Part shown: one piece after another, positions 5,842-12,580 of the stretch
Numbering within the stretch: position 1 is the first letter of the stretch
How the letters are laid out: each line of letters opens with the position of its first letter
Origin: CG2-30-44-17 sp964344725
GTDB taxonomy: Bacteria > Patescibacteriota > Gracilibacteria > UBA1369 > UBA12470
Length of the DNA stretch: 14,646 bases
Direction: 5' to 3'
NCBI GenBank assembly: GCA_964344725.1
Contig: CAYFOI010000030.1
Span: 1-14,646 of the forward strand
Made by a program: the position numbers and the translations under genes
The notes under the pieces: generated by a model
Told to the model about the DNA's origin: nothing
Seen by the model: the letters and a program-made list of their open reading frames with translations, nothing else
The model's database searches: none

Positions 5842-7416
5842 ATGTTTTTTCACTCGATCAAGACGAAGCTGATTGCGATCGTATCTGTGCTGATACTCGT
5901 GCTGTTTGCGCTTGGAGGTTTCCTCCTCGTGAAAGAGAAGTCTCTGGAGCTTTCTCATGATATTTATCAGAATGCGAAGAGTTTTTCGGAGTTGACTGCG
6001 CAAGATATCGTTGATTTGAGTGAGGATTATTTGGAGCAGGATAGTTTTTTGGTTTTTAATCGAGATATTAAAGAAATCTTTAAGAAAAATGATGATATAG
6101 AAAGTATCTACTTGGTTCGATATACTGGTGAGATTCTTTATGATTCAAATACTGAATGGACTCAGCAATACGCTGGTGAGGAGCGGGAGGTTGCTGATGA
6201 GACTTCGCTTGATAGGATTAAGGCTAATAATCCTTCTTATTATCTTGAGGCTGGTCGCATTGTTTATATCAAAGAAGACGCTGATGGGAATGAATATTTT
6301 GTGGATTCGAATGAGAATGGTGTAGATGAAATTACAGAGGTTGATAGGGTAGTTGATATTGTTTATCCGATTGGTGATTATGCCGTTGTGTATGGAGTAA
6401 CTTACGATAATTTGCAAAGTCGTATTGATGCTACTAAGGCACGAATTATTACACTTATGCTTATAGGTGTGGTTGTGGCTTTTTTCATGAGTTTTTATAT
6501 GGCGTCCTCGATTGTGAAGCCTGTTAAAGCTCTTGAAATAGGTGCTCTTAAGATTGCTACTGGTGATTTTAAGTATAAGGTTCCTATTAATAGTAAAGAT
6601 GAGCTTGGAGTGCTTTCAAAAGCCTTCAATAAGATGGGGGATGACCTTGAGGCGAGTACGCAGGCTCTTGTTTATAAGGAGCGTGTGGCGAAAGAGCTTG
6701 AGCTTGCTGCTAAGATTCAGAAAGAGATTTTGCCTAAAGCTAAGCCTGGTCTTGAGGGATTTGATATTGGTGGTGGATTGATTGCTGCGGATGAGGTTGG
6801 TGGTGACTGTTATGATTTTATTACAGCAGATAGTGGTAGTTTGTATCTGTATTTGGGTGATGTGACGGGTCATGGTGTTGCGGCTGGTTTGATTTCTTCT
6901 GTTGCGAATGCGCTTCTGTACAGTGCTACGAGTTTTAGCGATGATCCTAAAAATATCTTGGTTAATGCGAATAAGATTCTTTCGGAAAAGACGACTACAA
7001 ATATGTTTATGACTATGGTGCTTGTGAAGATTACTCCTGAAGGGAAGCTTCAGTATATAAGTGCTGGTCATAATAAAGTTCTTAAGTATCATGCTGAGGG
7101 AGCTAAGGTTGACGAGCTCGAAACTGGAGGTATGGCGCTTGGTATGGTTGCAGATATTGAGAAGACTCTTAAGGTCAATGAAGTTGAAATGGCTAGTGGT
7201 GATGTGCTTGTTCTTTATAGCGATGGTATCCCTGAAGCTAAAAATGACCGTGATGAACAGTATGATATGCCGCGTTTTAAGAGGGCTGTGTCGGAATATT
7301 GTGATCTTGTGACTGCTGATGGTATTAAAAACGCTCTCCTTGCGGATGTTAAGGAGTTTATGGGGAAGGAGACTCAGCTTGATGATATGACGGTTGTTGT
7401 AGTTAAGAAGATTTGA
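5842..7416 (+). CDS. Membrane sensor with HAMP and SpoIIE/PP2C phosphatase domains, 524 aa
   Basis: A transmembrane signalling protein whose output is a PPM-type serine/threonine phosphatase of the RsbU/SpoIIE class. Order: TM1 at residues 8-30, extracytoplasmic sensor 31-200, TM2 about 202-223, HAMP about 222-275 (with IVKPVKALEIGALKIATGDF), a linker helix ending AAKIQKEILPK, then phosphatase 305-524. Metal-binding motifs are intact: VGGDCYDF (319-326), GDVTGHG (339-345), LYSDGIPEAKN (458-468) and LDDMT (513-517). The sensor holds an acidic loop, DSNENGVDEITE (155-166), like an EF-hand or dockerin calcium loop. Such phosphatases usually reactivate anti-sigma antagonists; no such partner lies in the window. 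The TGA stop is followed in frame by TAA. The C-terminal codons form the outer arm of repeat copy 2. Confidence 0.93.
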   Translation: MFFHSIKTKLIAIVSVLILVLFALGGFLLVKEKSLELSHDIYQNAKSFSELTAQDIVDLSEDYLEQDSFLVFNRDIKEIFKKNDDIESIYLVRYTGEILYDSNTEWTQQYAGEEREVADETSLDRIKANNPSYYLEAGRIVYIKEDADGNEYFVDSNENGVDEITEVDRVVDIVYPIGDYAVVYGVTYDNLQSRIDATKARIITLMLIGVVVAFFMSFYMASSIVKPVKALEIGALKIATGDFKYKVPINSKDELGVLSKAFNKMGDDLEASTQALVYKERVAKELELAAKIQKEILPKAKPGLEGFDIGGGLIAADEVGGDCYDFITADSGSLYLYLGDVTGHGVAAGLISSVANALLYSATSFSDDPKNILVNANKILSEKTTTNMFMTMVLVKITPEGKLQYISAGHNKVLKYHAEGAKVDELETGGMALGMVADIEKTLKVNEVEMASGDVLVLYSDGIPEAKNDRDEQYDMPRFKRAVSEYCDLVTADGIKNALLADVKEFMGKETQLDDMTVVVVKKI

Positions 7417-7520
7417 TAAAGGAGCTCTTTCATGGCTTCCTTTCTGTTATTCAGCCTCAATTTTATCGAGTCTAAATAACAGAAGCGTGCAGAAATTCTC
7501 TCGCTCCTCTATCAAATCTT
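7408..7520. repeat. Nested palindromic repeat element, copy 2
   Basis: The core at 7432-7491 begins ATGGCTTCCT and ends AGAAGCGTGCA, matching copy 1. The core stem is TTCTGTTATTCAGCCTC (7442-7458) with GAGTCTAAATAACAGAA (7468-7484), with two mismatches. The loop AATTTTATC is identical to copy 1. Changes between copies keep pairing (C-G to T-A, A-T to G-C). The outer arms are locus-specific: AAGATTTGATAAAGGAGC (7408-7425) matches the complement of 7503-7520 at 17 of 18 positions. They include the last two codons and stop of the SpoIIE gene. No T-run follows. Confidence 0.85.
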
Positions 7521-7533
7521 GGTAGGTGGCATC

Positions 7534-7562
7534 TTGACAGAAGGCGTATTTTTGGCGACAAT
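7534..7562 (+). promoter_or_regulatory. Promoter of the GNAT gene
   Basis: A consensus -35 TTGACA (7534-7539), a 17 bp spacer and -10 GACAAT (7557-7562). The start codon at 7586 is 23 nt downstream, with a T-rich leader and no Shine-Dalgarno sequence. Confidence 0.65.
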
Positions 7563-7585
7563 ATGGTTCATTTTATGTTTTTTGT

Positions 7586-8275
7586 ATGAATGTTGATTTG
7601 CGGGGAGAAGACAATTCGGATCTTTCTTTGTTGGATGTAGGTCTTGAGGGGGCGCAGGTATATCGTGGAGATAATCCTCCTGAGTTGAAGTTAAGTGATG
7701 TGGAGGATCTTTTTGCTATTTATGTAAATGAGGTTTTGGAGGGGTTGTTGCTTTCTACTGAAGAAGAAAAGGATTGTTATAAATGGGAATTTAGGCAAAT
7801 GTTGAGACAGCCTTCGACTTATTTGATTTATGATGGGGATAAATTGATAGGATTTTTGTCTTTGGAGTTGGTTGGCAGTAGTGGATGGGGTATGTCGCCT
7901 GTTTATGAATTTGATCTCTCTGCTATCGTGGCTGAGTATCGGGGGCGTGGTTATTCTGGGGGTTTGTTTGATTATGTGACTAATGAGATTGCAGAACAGA
8001 ATAATGGGCCTTATTCTATTCTAATATATACTCCGAATATGGAAGCGGTTGCTGAGCCTATGATGAGGAGAGGGTATAGAAAAATACCACTTAGAGAGTA
8101 TTATCTTTTGAAGGATGGAGGTAGTTTGTTTAGGAAATTAGTTCGTCTTAAAGAATTTTATCCTGGTGGTGGGCGTTTTGTTGCTTTGCGCAAAGATTTT
8201 GAGGGGAAGGACGAAGGAGGTTTTTTGAATTGGGTCAGAACTGGTTTAGCTGCAAAGCTTGCGCGATGGGTGTAA
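7586..8275 (+). CDS. GNAT family N-acetyltransferase, 229 aa
   Basis: A probable acetyl-CoA-dependent acyltransferase of the GCN5-related fold; the acceptor substrate is unknown. The acetyl-CoA pyrophosphate loop is visible as AEYRGRGYSGGLFDYV (residues 116-131), preceded by the strand EFDLSAIV (108-115). The strands TYLIYDGDKLIGFLSLEL (78-95) form the earlier part of the sheet. ILIYTPNMEAVAEPMMRRGYRKIP (145-168) fits the second half of the fold, where a displaced helix meets the last strand. The first 35 residues are acidic and look disordered, and about 60 C-terminal residues extend past the domain with basic patches. It has its own promoter; the next gene's promoter begins 16 nt after its stop, with no obvious terminator between. 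Confidence 0.8.
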   Translation: MNVDLRGEDNSDLSLLDVGLEGAQVYRGDNPPELKLSDVEDLFAIYVNEVLEGLLLSTEEEKDCYKWEFRQMLRQPSTYLIYDGDKLIGFLSLELVGSSGWGMSPVYEFDLSAIVAEYRGRGYSGGLFDYVTNEIAEQNNGPYSILIYTPNMEAVAEPMMRRGYRKIPLREYYLLKDGGSLFRKLVRLKEFYPGGGRFVALRKDFEGKDEGGFLNWVRTGLAAKLARWV

Positions 8276-8291
8276 TTTGAGGGCGCAGTGC

Positions 8292-8320
8292 TTGACGTGA
8301 CGCCGCTTTGTTGTTAAAAT
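8292..8320 (+). promoter_or_regulatory. Promoter of the amidase gene
   Basis: -35 TTGACG (8292-8297), a 17 bp spacer and -10 TAAAAT (8315-8320). The stretch GCTTTGTTGTTAAAATC is identical to the promoter of the unknown gene at 9649. The ATG at 8359 is 38 nt beyond the -10 box. Confidence 0.72.
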
Positions 8321-8358
8321 CCACTCCTTGACCGTTTTATTGTATTAAATTTTTTATT

Positions 8359-9459
8359 ATGCCTAGAAGACCTATAATTGTAGGTGAAAATGGCCTTCCT
8401 GTATCGCCAAGAAGGAAGGAGCCTCAGAGACGGCCGACCCCTAATAATAGGGCTAAGAGGCGTGTTCTTGTTGTAGCTGGAGGTTTTTTGGCTGTTGCTG
8501 CGGTAGTTTCTTTTGTTTGTTTGAAGCATGGTGAATGGAAAGATCGCTTGCTAGGTGAGGATATTGTTCCTACGCAAGGGTTTTCAGAAGATGGTGTTGG
8601 TGGGGTTGTTATACCTGATGATGCTCCTTCTTCTGTTGGACAGCTTACTGACGGGATTGTTATACCTGATGATGCTGCGATGGATATTCCAGGCATGAGT
8701 GATGATGCTGTTCAGCCTATTGATACTATTGAGCCGGTTTTGACTGGGTTTGAGACAGGTTTGCAAGCTGAGGCTGCGAAAGAAGGTATTCGATTTATTG
8801 ATGGTGGGGTTGATACTTTTATGACATCTGAAAGGCAGCGATTAACTGAGGAATATAGTTCGAGATACTATGGAGAGGCTGAATGGCAACTTACTGATCC
8901 TGAAATGATTATACTTCATTCGACTGGTGGTACTGATTTGCAAGCGCTGCTTAAATATTTTAAGCCTGATGCGTTTCAAGATTCATCGCGCAAAAGCATT
9001 ACTCCTGGTCCTAATGTAAGTGCGCATTTTGTTATTGAGCGTGATGGGACTATTAGACAGATGGCTCCTTTGGGGGCTAGGGTTAGATGTGCGATTGGCT
9101 TGAATCATACTTCTATTAATATCGAGAATCTTTCTGATGATAAGGGAAATAATTTAACGGAAGCTCAAGTTAAAGCTAATGCGTGGCTTGTATCTCGGCT
9201 TGTTGATATGTTTGGCTCTGTCGATTACGTGATTCCGCACAAGGTTTATTCAGATACGGAGGCTCCTTTTGCAAGTCTAGTTACGGATGTTTCAGGAACG
9301 GGCTATACTCCTTATAAACAAAATGGAGATGGTGATTTGGTGCATGGAAAGCGTGATCCTTATGGTAATGATTATCAGAGGATTATGGGTGCGTTTGATG
9401 CGGATGGGTATCGTGAGGATACAGAGAGGGCTTCGGCAGTATGGTTTGCTGCTTACTAA
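8359..9459 (+). CDS. Membrane-anchored N-acetylmuramoyl-L-alanine amidase (Amidase_2/PGRP fold), 366 aa
   Basis: A probable zinc amidase that cuts the bond between N-acetylmuramic acid and L-Ala in peptidoglycan. Layout: a basic cytoplasmic N-terminus beginning MPRRPIIVGENG (1-35), one transmembrane segment (36-54), an acidic linker with two VIPDDA units (84-89 and 101-106), then the catalytic domain from about residue 170. Domain landmarks are PEMIILHSTGGT with the first zinc-ligand His187, NVSAHFVIERDGTIRQMAPL (219-238), HTSINIEN (250-257), VIPHKV with His294, and VHGKRDPYG with His329 and Asp333. The last resembles the H-x3-DPG metal/acid motif with Tyr in place of Gly. It is anchored, so it acts on the cell's own wall or on a neighbour in contact. 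Promoter and first codons are duplicated in the next gene. Confidence 0.87.
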   Translation: MPRRPIIVGENGLPVSPRRKEPQRRPTPNNRAKRRVLVVAGGFLAVAAVVSFVCLKHGEWKDRLLGEDIVPTQGFSEDGVGGVVIPDDAPSSVGQLTDGIVIPDDAAMDIPGMSDDAVQPIDTIEPVLTGFETGLQAEAAKEGIRFIDGGVDTFMTSERQRLTEEYSSRYYGEAEWQLTDPEMIILHSTGGTDLQALLKYFKPDAFQDSSRKSITPGPNVSAHFVIERDGTIRQMAPLGARVRCAIGLNHTSINIENLSDDKGNNLTEAQVKANAWLVSRLVDMFGSVDYVIPHKVYSDTEAPFASLVTDVSGTGYTPYKQNGDGDLVHGKRDPYGNDYQRIMGAFDADGYREDTERASAVWFAAY

Positions 9460-9590
9460 GGATTCTTTTAGTAATTAGGCTTAGAGCTTTTTGGTGATTT
9501 CGGGCTATGTTGTCTTTGGTCGTCGACAGCAAAATACAGTGTTTTTGCAGGTTGGGGCTTTTTGCTTGTGGGTTTTTCTGTCAATATACC
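9460..9590. other. Intergenic region between the amidase and the anchored unknown gene
   Basis: T-rich spacer. A weak hairpin, GCAAAA (about 9529-9534) with TTTTTGC (about 9543-9549), is the only fold I see. It could act as a leaky terminator. No ORF with a credible start is present. Confidence 0.3.
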
Positions 9591-9619
9591 TTGACGCTTT
9601 TGCGCTTTGTTGTTAAAAT
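9591..9619 (+). promoter_or_regulatory. Promoter of the anchored unknown gene
   Basis: -35 TTGACG (9591-9596), a 17 bp spacer and -10 TAAAAT (9614-9619). It is a near-copy of the amidase promoter, sharing GCTTTGTTGTTAAAATC. The ATG is 29 nt beyond the -10 box. Confidence 0.72.
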
Positions 9620-9648
9620 CACTTTCATTATTGTTTTAAAAATCTATT

Positions 9649-10386
9649 ATGCCTAGAGAAGCTATTATTGTAGATGAGGATGGTAATGTTGTACCGTCGC
9701 AAAAAAAGTCTCCTCGTAGAGATGTTAGAAGGGCAAAAGGTAGTTGCTATGGTGAACCTAGGGAAGGTTGTATATATAGTGCTATTGCTTTGGCTGGGAT
9801 TGCTGTAATGACTGTAATAGGCGTTGCTCGTTCTTGTGGAGGTGAAGATGGCGAAGAGGTGATTCCGCAAGATATTGTTACTGAGGATGGGGGGTTGGCA
9901 GATGGGGGTGATATTTCTGTAAGTCAAGATGGGCAACAATCTGTGGTAGAGGATTGTACAGAATTGCAGCCTTATATTGATGAGGCGAGGCAGTGTCTTA
10001 GAGCTAGAATTCCTGAGATTGCGAATGCTCTTGTTTTTATGAGTGATTCGTTTGATGATCTGCAGGTTGCAGAAGCATCTGTATCACAGTTCATAGAATC
10101 TTCGGATTCTATTGTATTCGCAAATTGTTCGGGAGAGCCTGGTGGTAGTGCTATGAGTTATGATCTAGTTGATACTGTTAGTGGTGAGTCTACGTATTAT
10201 AATCATCCCTGGGTTGATGTGTATTTTGTGGATGATCCGCTAGCACAGTTGGCGGTGGATGTTTTGGACGTTAATACTTCTGACATCGTTGGGCTTTCTT
10301 CAGCGATTTATCAGGCGGCAAATTATTATTATATGATGCCGGGTGATGGATGTGCGAATGTTGTCGATGAAGGAGTTGTTGAGTAA
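9649..10386 (+). CDS. Anchored extracytoplasmic protein of unknown function, 245 aa
   Basis: I do not recognise the main domain. The N-terminus MPREAIIVDEDGNVV parallels the amidase start MPRRPIIVGENGLPV. The layout is also the same: a basic cytoplasmic tail (1-40), one membrane segment (42-62), then an acidic Gly-rich linker (64-100). The extracytoplasmic part (about 100-245) has Cys103, Cys116, Cys160 and Cys235, which could form two disulfides. It includes a helix-like LQPYIDEARQCLRARIPEI and a likely strand region HPWVDVYFVDDP. There is no catalytic motif I can name. Duplicated promoter, anchor and linker suggest co-regulation and co-localisation with the amidase, perhaps as a cell-wall partner; this is inference. 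The stop is 4 nt from the convergent glyA stop. Confidence 0.75.
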   Translation: MPREAIIVDEDGNVVPSQKKSPRRDVRRAKGSCYGEPREGCIYSAIALAGIAVMTVIGVARSCGGEDGEEVIPQDIVTEDGGLADGGDISVSQDGQQSVVEDCTELQPYIDEARQCLRARIPEIANALVFMSDSFDDLQVAEASVSQFIESSDSIVFANCSGEPGGSAMSYDLVDTVSGESTYYNHPWVDVYFVDDPLAQLAVDVLDVNTSDIVGLSSAIYQAANYYYMMPGDGCANVVDEGVVE

Positions 10387-10390
10387 GTGC

Positions 10391-11634
10391 CTACTCAATC
10401 CCTGGCACAGGGAAGCTTTCGCACATCTCTTTGACTTCGTTTTTGATGCGCTCGAGGGTAGCTGGGTCGTCTTTGCCTTGGATGGCTTCGTCGATCCATT
10501 TTGCGACCTGACGCATTTCGTCTTCCTTCATTCCGCGGGTTGTCATGGCTGGAGTCCCGATGCGGATTCCTGATGGATCCATAGGTGAGCGCGGATCGTC
10601 TGGGATCATATTCTTGTTGACTGTGATTCCTGCTTCGTCGAGGGCGTGTTCAGCTTCTTTGCCTGTTGCGCCTTTGTTTGTGACGTCGATTAGGAGCAGG
10701 TGATTGTCTGTGCCGCCGAACATTAGTTCGAATCCGAGAGAGCGGAGTTCTTCTTCCATGACTTTTGCGTTTTTGCGGACTTGGCGGGCGTACTCTTTGT
10801 ATCCGTCGGTTAGAATTTCGCCGAATGCGATTGCTTTTGCGGCGATGTTGTTCTCGTGTGGGCCGCCTTGGAAGCCTGGGAATACAGATTTGTCGATAGC
10901 TTTTTTGAACTCTTTTTTACACATGATCATTCCTCCACGTGGACCGCGGAGTGTCTTGTGAGTTGTTGTTGTGACGATGTCGAAGNNNNNNNNNNCTCTC
11001 CTGCAGCTATTAAACCGGCGATGTGTGCGATGTCGGCCATGGTTAGTGCTCCTACTTCGTCTGCGATCTTTTTTACGCGTTCGTAATCGATTTCTCGAGA
11101 ATATGCGCTGTAGCCAACTAGGATTAGCTTGGGTTTGTGTTCTTTTGCCATGCGTTCGATTTCATCGTAGTCGATTGAGCCTTCGGCAGTTGTTTTGTAT
11201 CTGATGAAATTGTAAAGCTTCGCGATATAGGTGACCGGGTGACCGTGTGTGAGGTGGCCACCGTGTGATAGGTCCATGCCGAGGACTGTGTCGCCTGGTT
11301 CTAGTACTGCGAAGTAAGCTGCGACGTTTGCTGGAGCTCCTGAAAGTGGTTGGACGTTTACGTGTTCTGCTCCGAAGATTTTTTTCGCGCGGTCGATTGC
11401 TAGTGATTCGACTTGGTCTGTGAACTCTTGTCCTCCGTAATAACGTCTTCCGGGGTATCCTTCTGAGTATTTGTTAGTGAAAATTGAGCCTAATGCTTCG
11501 AGGATGGCTGGTGAGACGTAATTCTCAGATGCGATTAGTTCGAGTCCTTCTTTTTGGCGTTTTTCTTCGCCGACGAGTGCTTTGAAAACTGCTTCGTCTT
11601 GTTTGTGGATTTCGTCTTTTTGCATTCCTGGCAT
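10391..11634 (-). CDS. glyA: Serine hydroxymethyltransferase (GlyA), interrupted by an assembly gap
   Basis: A PLP enzyme that converts serine and tetrahydrofolate to glycine and 5,10-methylene-tetrahydrofolate. The N-terminal part shows LELIASENYVSPAILEALGS (31-50), NKYSEGYPGRRYYGGQE, HVNVQPLSGAPAN and the PLP-contacting DIAHIAGLIAAG (201-212). After the N run the correct frame reads FDIVTTTTHKTLRGPRGGMI, with the Schiff-base lysine in THK, then FPGFQGGPHEN and a complete C-terminus with GIRIGTPAMTTRGM. The two halves are in different frames as written, because 10 N cannot be right. Family alignment suggests seven residues, about 20 nt, are missing. I read the gene as intact, about 420 aa. 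The cyclo-ligase gene lies 74 nt upstream on the same strand. Confidence 0.95.
10986..10995. other. Assembly gap (10 N) inside glyA
   Basis: Ten ambiguous bases fall just before the PLP-lysine motif. With 10 bases the reading frame breaks; a length of 3k+2 restores it. SHMT proteins usually have about 12 residues between AAG and TTTTHK; five are present here, so about 20 nt is the best estimate. Confidence 0.9.
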
Positions 11635-11648
11635 TTTTTTGTGGGGTT

Positions 11649-11672
11649 ATAGGATTTTAGGATTATAGGATT
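11649..11672 (-). repeat. Three tandem 8-bp units upstream of glyA
   Basis: On the minus strand the sequence reads AATCCTAT-AATCCTAA-AATCCTAT. Each unit contributes a TATAAT- or TAAAAT-like hexamer ahead of the glyA start at 11634. No good -35 box lies at the right distance, so glyA may be transcribed mainly from the cyclo-ligase promoter. Confidence 0.6.
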
Positions 11673-11708
11673 GTAGTGAGATGGTTATCACTTATGGTGG
11701 GATATTTG

Positions 11709-12302
11709 CTACAGTTGACAATCTATTATTCGTTTTTCTGTGATTATGTGATTGATTGGAATGTCGTGTGGTTGGTCTGGTACGCTTTCGACGATTTGGA
11801 ATTCATATGCTAGGGCTGCTTTTGGTGCAGTAATTTTTTCTAAAAGTCCATCGTAGAACCCTTTTCCGTATCCAATCCGATGTCCGCGGGTGTCGAATGC
11901 GAGTCCAGGGACTATGCAGAGCTCGATGTTTTCAGGCTTTGCGATGTCTTTGGTGCAATGGGGGATTTCTAATATTCCCTTATAGCCTTCGTGTAGCTCG
12001 TTTATGTTTTCTAAATGGTAGAGCTTGAGGGAGTTTGTGTCTGTGCAGACTGTTGGAAGGATTATGCGTTTATCGTTGTGATGTTTCTTAATCAGCTTCA
12101 AAGTATCTACTTCTTCTGGCATGGAGGCGTAGAACAAAATTGTGTTTGATCTTAAAAATGGCTCGAATCTTTCGATTTGAGCCCTGATCTTTTTGTCCAA
12201 AATGGTTTTTCGAAGCCTTCCTAGGCGTTGCCTCTTTTGCTTGATTTCGGTTCTGATCTTTGTCTTTTGTGGCAAGTTTAAATTGGGTAGGCGGCAGTCC
12301 AC
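11709..12302 (-). CDS. 5-formyltetrahydrofolate cyclo-ligase
   Basis: An ATP-dependent enzyme that converts 5-formyl-THF to 5,10-methenyl-THF, recycling a product that SHMT itself makes. Family landmarks, numbered from the GTG at 12302: KTKIRTEIKQKRQ (13-25), FYASMPEEVDT (57-67), KGILEIP (108-114), LCIVPGLAFDTRGHRIGYGKGFYD (128-151) with the nucleotide-binding GYGKGFYD, and HDIPINHIITEKRII (179-193). The length is typical for the family. The start is uncertain. The GTG at 12302 directly follows a predicted -10 box, so it would be upstream of the transcript. The in-frame TTG at 12275-12273, giving about 188 aa, is more plausible. Together with glyA it forms a one-carbon unit. Confidence 0.93.
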   Translation of the reverse strand: MDCRLPNLNLPQKTKIRTEIKQKRQRLGRLRKTILDKKIRAQIERFEPFLRSNTILFYASMPEEVDTLKLIKKHHNDKRIILPTVCTDTNSLKLYHLENINELHEGYKGILEIPHCTKDIAKPENIELCIVPGLAFDTRGHRIGYGKGFYDGLLEKITAPKAALAYEFQIVESVPDQPHDIPINHIITEKRIIDCQL

Positions 12303-12330
12303 ATTGTAGTCCTATTTAAAAACTTTTCAA
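12303..12330 (-). promoter_or_regulatory. Promoter of the cyclo-ligase (and probably glyA)
   Basis: On the minus strand: -35 TTGAAA (12330-12325), a 16 bp spacer and -10 TACAAT (12308-12303). It implies transcription starting near 12296. The -35 box overlaps the left outer arm of the long palindrome at 12329-12514. Confidence 0.55.
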
Positions 12331-12514
12331 CATGAATTGCGAAATCGGTGGACTATATCTTTAGCCTGCCCTGCAGTAGAACGGCAAGCTCTGCTAAAGA
12401 TACCCTTCGGGCTTGTTTTTCATAAAATTTGAAGATCGTCGTACTTATTAGTACGTCTCACTATCAAATTTTACTGCAAAATTGCGTATTCCTTCCAATT
12501 TTGTAATCCATGTT
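12329..12514. repeat. Long nested palindrome between the divergent cyclo-ligase and HtrA promoters
   Basis: The outer arms (12329-12348 and 12495-12514) are complementary at 16 of 20 positions. Two hairpins sit inside. One is TATCTTTAGC (12356-12365) with GCTAAAGATA (12393-12402). The other is TAAAATTTGA (12423-12432) with TCAAATTTTA (12464-12473), capped by CGTACT-TATT-AGTACG (12440-12455). TTTTCAACAT is also repeated directly at 12324-12333 and 12513-12522, so the region may have been bounded by a short duplication. It exactly fills the space between the two promoters. I see no ORF in it. Confidence 0.65.
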
Positions 12515-12521
12515 TTCAACA

Positions 12522-12550
12522 TTGTTTTTACGCTTCAGGAGTAATATAAT
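12522..12550 (+). promoter_or_regulatory. Promoter of the HtrA-type protease gene
   Basis: -35 TTGTTT (12522-12527), a 17 bp spacer and consensus -10 TATAAT (12545-12550). The ATG at 12581 is 30 nt downstream. The leader is A-rich with no Shine-Dalgarno sequence. Confidence 0.65.
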
Positions 12551-12580
12551 TCCCTAGCGTAAAATTTAACCAAAAATATT

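Noticed and set aside
7414..7419. Recoded TGA (Gly or Trp) suggested by the TGA-TAA pair at the end of the SpoIIE gene
   Set aside because: The last gene ends in TGA with a long unrelated frame beyond, and no conserved domain in the window contains an in-frame TGA. TGA is a normal stop here.
10391..10930. A separate gene for the C-terminal half of GlyA starting at ATG 10930
   Set aside because: The sequence before that ATG still encodes conserved SHMT residues, including the PLP lysine. The break is caused by the N run, not by a second gene.
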